Below, in pieces: positions 34,612 through 43,591 of a stretch of 61,924 nucleotides of DNA. The translations under genes were made by a program, and so were the position numbers. The DNA comes from Chryseobacterium sp. Leaf405. Its GTDB lineage: Bacteria > Bacteroidota > Bacteroidia > Flavobacteriales > Weeksellaceae. Position 1 is the stretch's first letter, and each line of letters starts with the position of its first letter. The DNA lies in contig NZ_LMQN01000012.1 of NCBI RefSeq assembly GCF_001425355.1, positions 618,918-680,841 on the forward strand, read 5' to 3'. The notes below the pieces were generated by a model that was given only the letters and a program-made list of their open reading frames with translations, made no database searches and had not been told where the DNA came from.

Positions 34612-34851
34612 AAGAATATTTATTTTTTGGATGTACTGAGAAACAAAAGGTTAAAATTAATAACGGTTAAAAATCCTTAATATTACAATTAACCATTTGT
34701 GATAAATCATATATTTTGTTTTTTGTAATCAATTTCTATGTCTGAATATAATTTTTATTTAAACGTTTATTTAACTTTTTAAAAATATAATTAATTGATA
34801 TTCAAAATTTTGTAATTACGGCTCATGTTAAAATTAAACAGAAGGCTTTCC

Positions 34852-34868
34852 TTGGCATGATTTTTACA
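34852..34868 (+). promoter_or_regulatory. Sigma-54-like (-24/-12) promoter of the outer-membrane protein gene
   Basis: TTGGCATGATTTTTACA: -24 element TGGCATG and -12 element TTACA (one mismatch from TTGCA) with the required 10 bp between GG and the C of the -12 box. ATG of the gene follows 35 bp later, fitting a sigma-54 start. No TAnnTTTG box is needed here. Confidence 0.55.
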
Positions 34869-34902
34869 TCTTCCAGCTTAGTAAAATTTAAAAATCAGAG
34901 TT

Positions 34903-35466
34903 ATGAAAATGTTTAAACAAGCAATTTTATTTGCCGGAATTTTGACTGCAGGAGCATTGAGTGCACAGAGTGCGCAGATGAATAATATGATTAAGGTGGG
35001 AGCAAATGTTGGTTTAGCGGTTCCTTCTGATAATACTTCTATGGCAGTAGGTGTGGATGTAGCCTATCAGAACCTTATCACTCCGGGATTCGGATTGGGT
35101 ATTGCAACGGGATACACCCATTATTTCGGAAAAGAAAACAACGGTTATAATAATAATGATGTAGGAGTAGTTCCTGTAGGAGCTTTGATCAGAATTTATC
35201 CTAAGCAGACTGGTTTCTATTTTGGAACAGATTTAGGATATGGATTTTTAGTTGGGGATGATAAGGTAGCTTCGAATACTACTTTAGACAGACCGGATGG
35301 TGGCTTTTATATCAAACCGGAAATAGGATATCATAACCAAGATTGGAATTTCTTCGTGCAATATCAAAAAGTATTTGTAGGAAGCAAAGGCGATTTGCCA
35401 AATCAGGACTATAATGTTGGGAACCTTGGGGTAGGATTTTCTTACAATATTCCGTTAGGGAAGTAA
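34903..35466 (+). CDS. Outer-membrane beta-barrel protein
   Basis: 187 aa with signal peptide MKMFKQAILFAGILTAGALS, cleavage after QSA or nearby. The mature part shows repeating amphipathic strands with Gly/aromatic ends (IKVGANVGLAVPSDNTSMAV, GIATGYTHYFGKENNGYNNN, GFYFGTDLGYGFLVG, DWNFFVQYQKVFVG, GNLGVGFSYNIPLG): an eight-stranded OmpA-like or porin-type small barrel. It sits in the outer membrane; ligand unknown. The sigma-54-like promoter upstream suggests control by an enhancer-binding protein. Confidence 0.8.
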   Translation: MKMFKQAILFAGILTAGALSAQSAQMNNMIKVGANVGLAVPSDNTSMAVGVDVAYQNLITPGFGLGIATGYTHYFGKENNGYNNNDVGVVPVGALIRIYPKQTGFYFGTDLGYGFLVGDDKVASNTTLDRPDGGFYIKPEIGYHNQDWNFFVQYQKVFVGSKGDLPNQDYNVGNLGVGFSYNIPLGK

Positions 35467-35494
35467 TTATATCTAATATAACCAATTATTAGCC

Positions 35495-35528
35495 AAACCT
35501 TTTCAGAAACTTGGAGAGGTTTTCTTTT
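35495..35528 (+). terminator. Terminator after the outer-membrane protein gene
   Basis: AAACCT...AGGTTT stem with adjacent TTTC/GAG pairing, followed by T-rich sequence. Confidence 0.6.
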
Positions 35529-35556
35529 TCTCTGTCGGATTTACAAAAACTATTAT

Positions 35557-35564
35557 TATATTTG
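35557..35564 (+). promoter_or_regulatory. -7 promoter element of glk
   Basis: TATATTTG (TAnnTTTG) 15 bp before the ATG at 35580. It lies inside the 23 extra codons of the longer ORF from 35511, which argues for the shorter start. Confidence 0.5.
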
Positions 35565-35579
35565 ATAAAATTTGAGGTT

Positions 35580-36629
35580 ATGATTTTGAATCCAAAATTT
35601 CCACTTTATTTACCAGGAGTAAAAAACGGTAGCAATGATAATGTTTCTATTATTGGCGCAAACCTACGTGAAGATATTACAACTTTAGGCTATTTTGTTT
35701 CCAGTAACGGAGGTCTTGAGATTAAAATCCAAAATAATTATCCAACCAAAGACTATACTTCTTTCACTGAAATATTGAAGAAGTTTGTTCAGGATAACCA
35801 ACTGGAAAATACAAAAAGGTTGGGAATAGCAGTTCCGGGACCTGTATTAGACGGTAAAAGTTCACCCGCACGATTGGGGTGGAATCTGGATATTGAAGAA
35901 TTGAAAAAAGATTTCGATTTTGAAAGAATAGATATGCTGAATGATCAGGAAGCTTCCGCTTACGGAATGGCTCTTCTGGAAGACAGCGATCTAGATCCGA
36001 TTTACACAAGCGGACATCTTGAGAAAGGAAATGTCGCCATCCTTGCTCCCGGAAATGGATTGGGCGAGGCCGGATATTTCTTTGACGGAAAATATTTAAG
36101 ACCATTTGCAACGGAAGGAGGTCACTCCGAATTTTCTCCAAGAACGAATGTTGAGGTTGAATTTTATCAATTCTTAAACAATCTTTACGGAATCGTAAGC
36201 TGGGAAAATGTGTTGTCTAAAGGAGGTTTATTTAATATTTACAGATTTCTAAGAGACGTAAAAAGACATCCTGAGCCGGAATGGTTATCTGACCGTCTTG
36301 CTAACGGAAACTTTGCAGAAGAACTTTACAAAGCTGCGGTGGAGGAAGATGTGTTGATTTGTAAGATCGCTTTGGATACTTTCCTTGAATTCCTTGCGAG
36401 AGAAGCCAACAACCTAGCACTTAAATTAAAAGCAACAGGAGGACTTCTGATTTCAGGAGATATTCCTCAGGCAATAAGAGAATACATCAATAAAGATAAA
36501 TTCTACGAAAAATATAAAATCAGCGATAAGATGGAAGAGATGTTGAAAAGCATCCCGATCTATCTGATTAAGCAGAATTATACGGCATTAAACGGCGCTG
36601 CTCTTTATAGTGCTTACATTCAAGAATAA
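35580..36629 (+). CDS. glk: Glucokinase
   Basis: 349 aa. ATP-dependent hexokinase of the Glk (PF02685) type, phosphorylating glucose in the cytosol as the first step of glycolysis. Start at 35580 because the longer ORF from 35511 would include the preceding terminator and the TATATTTG promoter box. Motifs: SIIGANLREDITTLGYFVSS (phosphate 1), RLGIAVPGPVLDGKSSPARL, GWNLDIEEL, NDQEASAYGMALLEDSDLDP (glucose binding/catalytic Asp region), ATEGGHSEFSP and LLISGDIPQAI. Normal family length. Followed by a terminator, so probably monocistronic. Confidence 0.9.
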   Translation: MILNPKFPLYLPGVKNGSNDNVSIIGANLREDITTLGYFVSSNGGLEIKIQNNYPTKDYTSFTEILKKFVQDNQLENTKRLGIAVPGPVLDGKSSPARLGWNLDIEELKKDFDFERIDMLNDQEASAYGMALLEDSDLDPIYTSGHLEKGNVAILAPGNGLGEAGYFFDGKYLRPFATEGGHSEFSPRTNVEVEFYQFLNNLYGIVSWENVLSKGGLFNIYRFLRDVKRHPEPEWLSDRLANGNFAEELYKAAVEEDVLICKIALDTFLEFLAREANNLALKLKATGGLLISGDIPQAIREYINKDKFYEKYKISDKMEEMLKSIPIYLIKQNYTALNGAALYSAYIQE

Positions 36630-36631
36630 AC

Positions 36632-36660
36632 AAAAACTCCGAAGAAATTCGGAGTTTTTT
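36632..36660 (+). terminator. Terminator after glk
   Basis: 12-bp stem AAAAACTCCGAA / TTCGGAGTTTTT with GAAA loop. Confidence 0.9.
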
Positions 36661-36733
36661 ATTGGATGATATTATTCATGAAAATTATTTTTTTTATTGA
36701 TATACATCAACGAAATCTATTGATTAAGTTAAT

Positions 36734-36741
36734 TACATTTG
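36734..36741 (+). promoter_or_regulatory. -7 promoter element of the first YceI gene
   Basis: TACATTTG, exact TAnnTTTG, 39 bp upstream of ATG 36781. Confidence 0.5.
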
Positions 36742-36780
36742 CATCAGTAAACAACAAACAAGTAAATAACTTTTTATTCA

Positions 36781-37347
36781 ATGAAAAAAATATTTTTATT
36801 AGCAGTTTTAGCTAGTGGTTTAGCATTCGGACAATCAAAAAAAGTAGTAAGTTCTGATGTTCAGTGGTGGGGTTATAAAATCGCAAAATCTGAGGCTAGC
36901 TCTCACAACGGAACTGTGAAGGTAAAATCTGGTGATATGGTGATGAAAGGAAACCAATTGGTTGGCGGTTCTTTTGTTTTAGATATGACTTCTATTAATG
37001 CAACAGACCTTACAGGTGAGTATCAGCAAAAACTTAATGGTCACCTTAAAAACGGAGATTTCTTCGAAGTTGAGAAATTCCCGACTGCGACTTTCAAAAT
37101 TACAGGAGTAAAGAAAAATAACGATAAAGTATATTCTTCTTTAGTAACAGGAAACTTAACGGTAAAAGGAAAAACCAATGCAATTTCTTTCCCTGCAAAA
37201 ATCACGTATTCTAATGGAACGGTAAGTTTGCTTTCAAAACAATTTTCTATCGACAGACAGAAATTCGACGTTGCTTACAAATCTACAATGCAGGATGTTC
37301 TTGTGAAAGATGATATGGATTTGCTTGTAAAAGTAACAGCTAAATAA
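36781..37347 (+). CDS. YceI family protein
   Basis: 188 aa with a signal peptide (MKKIFLLAVLASGLAFGQSK). YceI proteins are periplasmic lipocalin-like barrels that bind polyisoprenoids. Visible: DVQWWGYKIAKSEASSHNGT, SFVLDMTSINATDLTGEYQQ, FFEVEKFPTATFKITGVKK, FSIDRQKFDVAYKS. The S-S-H-N/S-G-T and FFEVEKFPTA segments are conserved signature regions. A paralogue follows after one terminator (37426-38061); they share about half of these patterns, so this looks like a tandem duplication with divergence. Confidence 0.92.
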   Translation: MKKIFLLAVLASGLAFGQSKKVVSSDVQWWGYKIAKSEASSHNGTVKVKSGDMVMKGNQLVGGSFVLDMTSINATDLTGEYQQKLNGHLKNGDFFEVEKFPTATFKITGVKKNNDKVYSSLVTGNLTVKGKTNAISFPAKITYSNGTVSLLSKQFSIDRQKFDVAYKSTMQDVLVKDDMDLLVKVTAK

Positions 37348-37368
37348 TTTAATCAAAAAAAGATTGTT

Positions 37369-37397
37369 AAAAGTGTAGAAGTTCTACACTTTTTTTT
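37369..37397 (+). terminator. Terminator between the YceI genes
   Basis: 10-bp stem AAAAGTGTAG / CTACACTTTT with a 5-nt loop and a T run. The next gene's promoter box TATTTTTG (37397-37404) starts within its T run. Confidence 0.85.
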
Positions 37398-37425
37398 ATT
37401 TTTGTTGAATTGTAAATAAAAAAGA

Positions 37426-38061
37426 ATGAAAAGATTACTATTGTTTGCTATGATGTGCGTAAGTATGTCATTTGTTTTCGCTCAAAAAAAAGGAGATAAA
37501 GTTGTAAAGGTAACTTCATCTGAAATCAGATGGTGGGGTTACAAGGTTGTAAAAACAGTACCAACAACGCATTCCGGGACGGTAAAACTGAAAAGTGGTA
37601 AATTCACTTTCGATAAAACGGTTTTGGTAGACGGTGAGTTTGTGATTGATATGAAGTCGCTTATGGCGGGTGATGTTTCAAGCCAGGATGAAGATATGGT
37701 AAAACTAACAAATGATCTTAAAAGCACAAATTTCTTCGAGGTTAAAAAATTTCCTTTAGCGAAATTCCATTTAACTAAAATTATTCCTTTGGCAAACAGT
37801 GAGTTCAACTCTACAGTTTACGGAGATATTACGATTAAAGGGGTAAGAAAGACGATTACTTTCCCTGCAAACGTTTATATCACTCAGTTTACAGTAGTTA
37901 TTGAGTCTGCTAAATTCTCTTTAAACAGAAGAGATTTCAAAGTATTCTATCAGTCTTCATTGAAAGATTATTTCATTAAAAATGAAATGGATATTCAGTT
38001 TAAAATTTCAACTGCGGTATTGGATAACGAAAACAGAACTCCTGCAAAAAAGAAAAAATAA
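37426..38061 (+). CDS. YceI family protein, second copy
   Basis: 211 aa, signal peptide MKRLLLFAMMCVSMSFVFA then QKKGDKVVKVTSSEIRWWGY. Shares the WWGYK, SGTVKLKSG, FVIDMKSLM, STNFFEVKKFPLAKFHLT and FSLNRRDFKVFYQSSLKD segments with its neighbour. A basic C-terminal extension (NENRTPAKKKK) is unusual. Probably the same lipocalin-like periplasmic fold, binding an isoprenoid or similar lipid. Own promoter box (TATTTTTG, 37397-37404) and terminator, so independently expressed. Confidence 0.9.
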   Translation: MKRLLLFAMMCVSMSFVFAQKKGDKVVKVTSSEIRWWGYKVVKTVPTTHSGTVKLKSGKFTFDKTVLVDGEFVIDMKSLMAGDVSSQDEDMVKLTNDLKSTNFFEVKKFPLAKFHLTKIIPLANSEFNSTVYGDITIKGVRKTITFPANVYITQFTVVIESAKFSLNRRDFKVFYQSSLKDYFIKNEMDIQFKISTAVLDNENRTPAKKKK

Positions 38062-38085
38062 GATTCTAAATCTTTTTGATAAATT

Positions 38086-38123
38086 AAAATGAGCGATTTC
38101 TTTCGGAAGTCGCTCATTTTTTT
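38086..38123 (+). terminator. Terminator after the second YceI gene
   Basis: AAAATGAGCGA / TCGCTCATTTT stem (with an imperfect inner part) and a run of seven T. Confidence 0.9.
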
Positions 38124-38147
38124 GTTTGAATTTTTTATTTTAGTAGT

Positions 38148-38789
38148 ATGAAAATATATGTAGTAAGTGGTCTCGGAGCAGATTTTAAAGTGCTCGAAAA
38201 GATACGTTTCTCTGATCAGCATGAAATCGTTTTTATTGATTGGCTCATTCCACAGCCGAATGAAGAATTTTCTGCATATGTGATAAGAATGGCTGAAAAA
38301 ATTAATATTTCAGAACCTTTTTATTTATTAGGATATTCTTTTGGCGGAATTATGGTTCAGGAAATTAATAAGCTGAAGCCTGCCCAGAAAGTAGTGATTA
38401 TGGGAAGTATAAAATCCGATAAAGAGAAATCTAAACTGATAAGAACCGGAGAAATCACAAAAATTCCGAGAATATTACCATTAGGTTTGTTTAATGACAA
38501 AGCGGCAAATGTATATGGTGTTGTCAGAAAACTGTTTGATCCCAAGAATCCAAAATTATTACAATATTTTAAAGTCAGAGATCCGTATTATCTAAAATGG
38601 TCGGTAGAAAAAATTTCAGATTGGAAATTTGAAGAAAATCCTGATGTTATTCAGATTTTGGGTGACAGAGATATTGTTTTTCCGATAAAAAATTCAAAAC
38701 CTAATTATATCGTTAAAGGGGGTACGCATCTTTTTCCAGCTACAAAATTCAAAGAAGTATCTGAAATTTTAGGGGTTATTTTTGATTAA
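38148..38789 (+). CDS. Alpha/beta-hydrolase family protein
   Basis: 213 aa, cytosolic. Start MKIYVVSGLGADFKVLEKIR, then the nucleophile elbow YLLGYSFGGIMVQEINK (G-x-S-x-G, nucleophile Ser near residue 69), and a late strand-loop with QILGDRDIVFPIKN (acid) and GGTHLFPATKF (catalytic His). All three triad positions are present. Substrate unknown; short cap. It stands alone between the YceI and ammonium-transporter genes. Confidence 0.85.
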   Translation: MKIYVVSGLGADFKVLEKIRFSDQHEIVFIDWLIPQPNEEFSAYVIRMAEKINISEPFYLLGYSFGGIMVQEINKLKPAQKVVIMGSIKSDKEKSKLIRTGEITKIPRILPLGLFNDKAANVYGVVRKLFDPKNPKLLQYFKVRDPYYLKWSVEKISDWKFEENPDVIQILGDRDIVFPIKNSKPNYIVKGGTHLFPATKFKEVSEILGVIFD

Positions 38790-38867
38790 AATATATTTAT
38801 TTTAAAATTTAATCAAAATTTACAGGGGTTTTAAAAATAAAATATATGTTTTTATGAAAATTATGTT

Positions 38868-38875
38868 TACTTTTG
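38868..38875 (+). promoter_or_regulatory. -7 promoter element of the ammonium transporter gene
   Basis: TACTTTTG, exact TAnnTTTG, 21 bp upstream of ATG 38897. Confidence 0.5.
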
Positions 38876-38896
38876 TAGGGGTAAATTTAATTTTTT

Positions 38897-40240
38897 ATGA
38901 AAGTAGGATTAAAATGGATCGTTTCATTCTCAATTATCACATTGGTGGCAATTGGCGGATTATTTTGGAGCCCCATTGTTGATTTTCCTAATACGGGAGA
39001 ATTTTTATCAGAAGATAAAATTGTAGGAGCAGACGTCGCATGGATTTTGGCAGCGGCTGGTCTTGTTTTATTAATGACTCCCGGTTTATCATTCTTCTAC
39101 GGTGGAATGGTAGGAAAGAAAAACGTAATTTCTACCATGCTTCAAAGTTTTATTGCGTTGGGCGTGATCTCTATTTTATGGGTGGTCATCGGTTTTTCGC
39201 TTTCTTTCGGAGATTCAATCGGTTTTACGATGAATGGTGTACATTACGGCATTATAGGAAATCCTTTAAGTTATCCTTTTTTCAGCAGGGTAGGAGTGTT
39301 GCCACATAAAGCGATGGCTTCTACGATTCCATTTGTGCTTTTTGCTTTATTTCAAATGAAATTTGCCGTGATTACTCCAGCTTTAATTACGGGATCTTTT
39401 GCTGAAAGAGTACGATTTGTCTCTTATCTTTTATTCATGGTACTTTTCAGTATTTTTATCTATACACCCCTTTGTCACATGGTTTGGCATCCAGACGGAC
39501 TATTAAACAAATATTTTGGAGTTAAAGATTTTGCAGGTGGAACGGTGGTTCATATGAGTGCTGGTTTTGCAGCATTGGCAGGGGCTTTAGTTGTAGGAAA
39601 CAGAAAAAAGCCACATCACGAACCGTCTAATATTTCTTATGTATTGTTAGGAACAGGAATGCTTTGGTTTGGCTGGTTCGGATTTAATGCAGGTTCTGCT
39701 TTAAGTGCAAATGCAACGGCGGCAATGGCTTTCGGAACAACAACGATAGCTTCTGGTTCAGCAATGATGACGTGGATTTTCTTTGACAGAATTAACAAAA
39801 GAAAAGTTTCAGCTTTAGGAGCTTGTATCGGTGCTGTTGTAGGATTGGTAGCCATTACTCCGGGATGTGGGTTTGTTTCAATTCCTGAAAGTATTTTTAT
39901 AGGATTTATCTCTGCTATTGTTTCAAATATTATGGTGAATTGGAAAGCTCTGAAGAAAATAGACGATACATTAGATGTTTTTGCCTGTCACGGAGTTGGT
40001 GGAATTATGGGAATGATCTTAACCGCAATTTTTGCACACGGTGAAAATGCAAGTCTGCTTCACGGAGGTTTTGAAGTCTTTGCACATCACATGATGGCTT
40101 TGGTTCTTGTATCGTTATTTGCATTTTTCGGATCATTAATTTTATATAAAGTAACAAACAGAATTATTACGTTAAGAGTTTCTGAAGAGTCTGAAGAACT
40201 CGGTTTAGACATTTCTCAGCATGAAGAAAGTCTTTGTTAA
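38897..40240 (+). CDS. amt: Ammonium transporter
   Basis: 447 aa Amt/Mep/Rh family channel of the inner membrane, trimeric, conducting ammonia/ammonium. About 11 hydrophobic segments; starts with a possible cleaved signal anchor (WIVSFSIITLVAIGGLFW). Signatures: LMTPGLSFFYGGMVGKKNVI (pore entrance), FAGGTVVHMSAGFAALAGAL (first pore His), GTGMLWFGWFGFNAGSALSA and DVFACHGVGGIMGMILTAIF (second pore His). A short acidic C-terminal tail (ESEELGLDISQHEESLC). No glnK (PII) gene is adjacent. Confidence 0.97.
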   Translation: MKVGLKWIVSFSIITLVAIGGLFWSPIVDFPNTGEFLSEDKIVGADVAWILAAAGLVLLMTPGLSFFYGGMVGKKNVISTMLQSFIALGVISILWVVIGFSLSFGDSIGFTMNGVHYGIIGNPLSYPFFSRVGVLPHKAMASTIPFVLFALFQMKFAVITPALITGSFAERVRFVSYLLFMVLFSIFIYTPLCHMVWHPDGLLNKYFGVKDFAGGTVVHMSAGFAALAGALVVGNRKKPHHEPSNISYVLLGTGMLWFGWFGFNAGSALSANATAAMAFGTTTIASGSAMMTWIFFDRINKRKVSALGACIGAVVGLVAITPGCGFVSIPESIFIGFISAIVSNIMVNWKALKKIDDTLDVFACHGVGGIMGMILTAIFAHGENASLLHGGFEVFAHHMMALVLVSLFAFFGSLILYKVTNRIITLRVSEESEELGLDISQHEESLC

Positions 40241-40357
40241 AGGTCAATTGTGATTATCAATTTGCTTTGCTGACAATTTTTAAAATTAATTTGCAAAGTA
40301 AAATTAATCATTCACATAAAATAGGTTATCTACAAGTGTTCATATAGTTTTAATTAG

Positions 40358-40390
40358 AAAGCCGGAGGTGATTTTTCATCTCCGGCTTTT
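40358..40390 (+). terminator. Terminator after amt
   Basis: AAAGCCGGAG / CTCCGGCTTT, 10-bp stem, short T run (the sdaA promoter follows within 20 bp). Confidence 0.7.
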
Positions 40391-40408
40391 GCATCTCGAT
40401 TTATCGTG

Positions 40409-40416
40409 TATCTTTG
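40409..40416 (+). promoter_or_regulatory. -7 promoter element of sdaA
   Basis: TATCTTTG with a TTG 17 bp upstream (40389-40391), inside the terminator arm. ATG at 40446. Confidence 0.5.
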
Positions 40417-40445
40417 CGTTTAGGTTAAAATGATGCATTGTTGAT

Positions 40446-41864
40446 ATGGAGTCAATATCGGTTTTTGAGATTATTAAAGTAGGAATAGGTCCGTCGAGTT
40501 CACACACGATGGGACCTTGGAATGCAGCTTCTGCATTTATAAGAATTATAAAAAGAGAAAGGTCAATCGCTGAAGTGAAAGAAGTTTTTCTTGAATTTTT
40601 TGGTTCACTGGCAAAAACGGGGATCGGTCACGGAACAGATATTGCCGGAATGCTTGGTTTGAATGGCGAAGATTTTAAAACAATCAATACTTCAAAAATT
40701 GATGAGAAAATTGAGAAAATAAAAATAACTCAAATTCTAAATCTGGGTGGCGAAAAAGAAATTCCTTTCATTTACGGACATCATCTGGTCTTGAATATGA
40801 AAAAATCTCTTGATTTTCATCCCAATGGAATGATTTTCAAAGCTATTTTTGAAGACGGAACCGAGCTTGTTCAGGATTTTTATTCTGTGGGTGGAGGTTT
40901 TATTGCAAGCCAGGAGAAAAACTCAATAGAAAAGCAGTGTGTCCGTACATTATATCCCTGTCACAAAGCTTCGGATATTTCAAAATACTGTCAGCAGTTG
41001 GGTTTTGGCAAAATTTCAGATCTCATCTTAATTAATGAAGAAAGCTGGAGAACACAGGAAGAAACAAGAGAGGAAGCGCTTTACATTTGGCAGCAAATTA
41101 AAGAATGTATTTACAAAGGAGTTAATAAAGAAGGTATTCTTCCCGGTGGTTTAAATGTTACCAGAAGAGCAGCCGGAATCAACAGAAAGCTTCTCGGAGA
41201 TAAAATTTATAAAAATAAAGACGAATGGTTTCAGCAGGTTGTTGATGCCGAAGAAAACTTTACCAATATCAATAAATGGATTGCCTGTTTTGCTTTAGCG
41301 GTAAATGAAGAAAATGCAAGCTTCGGAAGAATTATCACTGCTCCAACCAATGGCGCAAGTGGGGTAATTCCGGCGGTTTTAATGTATTCTCAGGCTTTTA
41401 CAGATTCGATAAGTGAGGATGATATTGTAAGATTTTTGTTGGTAGCGGGAGAAATCGGAACATTGTTCAAGAAAAATGCAACTATTTCTGCGGCGATGGG
41501 CGGCTGTCAGGCAGAAGTTGGAGTTTCTTCGGCAATGGCGGCGGCAGGTCTTACAGAAATTCTTGGCGGAACTGTTGGTCAGGTATTAATGGCTGCCGAA
41601 ATCGCCATGGAGCATCACTTAGGCCTAACCTGTGATCCGATCAAAGGATTGGTGCAGATTCCATGTATTGAAAGAAATACGATGGGCGCTATAAAAGCCA
41701 TTACGGCTGCTAATATTGCATTGGAAAGTGATCCTGTAAAAGCGAAAGTTAGCTTGGATGAGGTGATTCAGACGATGTGGGAAACAGCTTTGTCAATGAG
41801 TGACAGATTTAAAGAAACGTCGGAAGGAGGATTGGCAATTGCAGTGAATGTTCCGGAATGTTAA
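40446..41864 (+). CDS. sdaA: L-serine ammonia-lyase (serine dehydratase)
   Basis: 472 aa, single-chain iron-sulfur type that deaminates L-serine to pyruvate and ammonia in the cytosol. N-terminal beta domain with VGIGPSSSHTMGPW (substrate/anion loop) and HGTDIAGMLGLNGEDF; alpha domain with APTNGASGVIPAVLMYSQ. The three [4Fe-4S] cysteines are visible in MGGCQAEVGVSS, HHLGLTCDPIKG and VQIPCIERNTMGA. Normal length. Nearby amt and ald would fit ammonia and pyruvate handling, though they are separate transcripts. Confidence 0.95.
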   Translation: MESISVFEIIKVGIGPSSSHTMGPWNAASAFIRIIKRERSIAEVKEVFLEFFGSLAKTGIGHGTDIAGMLGLNGEDFKTINTSKIDEKIEKIKITQILNLGGEKEIPFIYGHHLVLNMKKSLDFHPNGMIFKAIFEDGTELVQDFYSVGGGFIASQEKNSIEKQCVRTLYPCHKASDISKYCQQLGFGKISDLILINEESWRTQEETREEALYIWQQIKECIYKGVNKEGILPGGLNVTRRAAGINRKLLGDKIYKNKDEWFQQVVDAEENFTNINKWIACFALAVNEENASFGRIITAPTNGASGVIPAVLMYSQAFTDSISEDDIVRFLLVAGEIGTLFKKNATISAAMGGCQAEVGVSSAMAAAGLTEILGGTVGQVLMAAEIAMEHHLGLTCDPIKGLVQIPCIERNTMGAIKAITAANIALESDPVKAKVSLDEVIQTMWETALSMSDRFKETSEGGLAIAVNVPEC

Positions 41865-41888
41865 GTTTAAATATTTAATTGAAATAAA

Positions 41889-41916
41889 AAATCCTTAGAA
41901 TATTTTCTAAGGATTT
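41889..41916. terminator. Bidirectional terminator
   Basis: AAATCCTTAGA / TCTAAGGATTT, 11-bp stem, between convergent sdaA and the serine-hydrolase gene. Confidence 0.85.
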
Positions 41917-41924
41917 GCTTTTAT

Positions 41925-43574
41925 CTATTTCTTTTTAAAATTAAATGTTGTTCCTCTCTGTAGCATCTGGAGTTCATTTTTCTGAGGAAAGAAAGTTAGC
42001 TTTAAATCAGCTTTTTCATACTTAAACTGATCTTTATCGGCATATTCTAGAGGAAAAGCGGTCTGTCCTGTTCCCTGTGCAAAAAGTGTTTCATCTTTAA
42101 CAAATATTTTTAGTCCCAAAGGAATATCTGCAGACGTATAATCTCCTGAATATTTCTGCAATTCTTGTTTTGGAATATTTTTCACCTCACTAAATTTCGG
42201 ATATTCAGCATTCTGGTCGTACATAATGTTCAGAATACCAATTGACAATTCATTATGCGACATTTTTTCTCCGTTAATCATTATGGCAAAAGAATAATTT
42301 TCAGCCGGACTGTATGAAACAATGGAGTGGGTTCCCGCCGTATCGCCACCGTGTCCGAATGAAACTTTATTGTAAAACGGAACTGCCATCATTCCCAATC
42401 CGAAATTTTTATCAGATTTTGGTAACATGGTGTCAAGAGTTTCTTTTTTTACAAACTTATAATTGAATAAAGCATTAATAAATAAGTTCATATCGTTGGG
42501 TGTAGAACTGATGTCTCCCAAACCGATACAGTTGTGAAAATCAAAATCCTGCATTTCTGTCCATTTTCCTGTATTGTTTTCATAGGATGCGAATACATTT
42601 TTAGGATTATCAAGCACAGAAAAAGTATTTTTCATATTGGCTTTATCAGTTATATTTTCTTTCAGCAAAATATTGTAAGGCTTTTTCGTAACAGTTTCTA
42701 AAATTCTGCTCAAAAGATAATACCCCGAATTGGAATATCTGGTTTTTTCTCCCGGCTGAAAACTCACGCCTTGTTTTTTTATTTCATCTAAAATAGCTTT
42801 GTCACCCACCGGTTTTTCAAAAAGCCACTGATAATTCTGACCAACATAATCTCCCAATCCACTGGTATGATTTAACATACTCTTTAAAGTGATTTTTTCA
42901 GCATTTGGAAGATCGGGATAATATTTCGATAGTTTATCATTACTGTTGATTTTTCCTTTTTCAACCTGTTGCATGATCATCACTGCAGTGATCATTTTAC
43001 TGATGGAACCAATCTGATATTCCGTATTGGTATCCCATTTTATATTGGGTAATTGTTCCTGACCGAAGTTTTTCTGATAAATTTCTTTACCATTTTTAAA
43101 AATAGAAATACTGCCTATTGCTTGCTTGTTTAGAACGATGTAATTTAAATAATCATCAATTTTCGCAGTATTAATGGCTCTGCTTCCAATATCTTTTAAT
43201 TGTACATCTTTAGAGCTGATAGTTTTACTTCCATCATTTCTATAAAGATTTAAAGAACCTGAAAATGAATTTTGAGTAAAAGTTCCTTCAAAATGATCTT
43301 TTTTAAATTGGCCTTTGTAAGAAGCGTTTAAACTTTCAACTTCAAACATAAGTTCGTTATTGATAAATTCTGTTTTGTTAACCGGGATTTCTTTATCGCT
43401 TTGTTTGGGGCTTCCCGCAACAGAAATGTACTTGTTGTTTTCTTTTTTAATGATAAGTGTAAGCGGAAGTTTCATCCCCTGAATATCAAGATCACCTATC
43501 CATGAGCCCGTTATTTCCTGGGCGTAAAAAGTCTGTGCTAATAAAATCAGCACCCATAATAGTTTGGTTTTCAT
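41925..43574 (-). CDS. Serine hydrolase (beta-lactamase/PBP4* family)
   Basis: 549 aa with a signal peptide (MKTKLLWVLILLAQTFYAQE). An N-terminal beta domain (about 20-110, ITGSWIGDLDIQGMKLPLTL) is followed by a class-C beta-lactamase-like domain: S-x-x-K in IGSISKMITAVM, Y-x-N in YSNSGYYLLSRIL and H-x-G in VSFGHGGDTAGTHS. A C-terminal domain (YSGDYTSADIPLGLKIFV) completes the DUF3471-like architecture. Probably a periplasmic peptidase or esterase rather than a drug-resistance enzyme. Last gene of a four-gene run starting at the DUF2089 gene. Confidence 0.9.
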   Translation of the reverse strand: MKTKLLWVLILLAQTFYAQEITGSWIGDLDIQGMKLPLTLIIKKENNKYISVAGSPKQSDKEIPVNKTEFINNELMFEVESLNASYKGQFKKDHFEGTFTQNSFSGSLNLYRNDGSKTISSKDVQLKDIGSRAINTAKIDDYLNYIVLNKQAIGSISIFKNGKEIYQKNFGQEQLPNIKWDTNTEYQIGSISKMITAVMIMQQVEKGKINSNDKLSKYYPDLPNAEKITLKSMLNHTSGLGDYVGQNYQWLFEKPVGDKAILDEIKKQGVSFQPGEKTRYSNSGYYLLSRILETVTKKPYNILLKENITDKANMKNTFSVLDNPKNVFASYENNTGKWTEMQDFDFHNCIGLGDISSTPNDMNLFINALFNYKFVKKETLDTMLPKSDKNFGLGMMAVPFYNKVSFGHGGDTAGTHSIVSYSPAENYSFAIMINGEKMSHNELSIGILNIMYDQNAEYPKFSEVKNIPKQELQKYSGDYTSADIPLGLKIFVKDETLFAQGTGQTAFPLEYADKDQFKYEKADLKLTFFPQKNELQMLQRGTTFNFKKK

Positions 43575-43591
43575 ATAATTAAATTTTTAGA

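Larger units (their letters stand above)
40241..40445. other. Intergenic stretch with decayed repeat, terminator and sdaA promoter
   Basis: 40247-40310 resembles the TTGACAATT-type intergenic repeat seen also at 46030-46121. A terminator follows (40358-40390), then the TATCTTTG box of sdaA. Confidence 0.5.
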
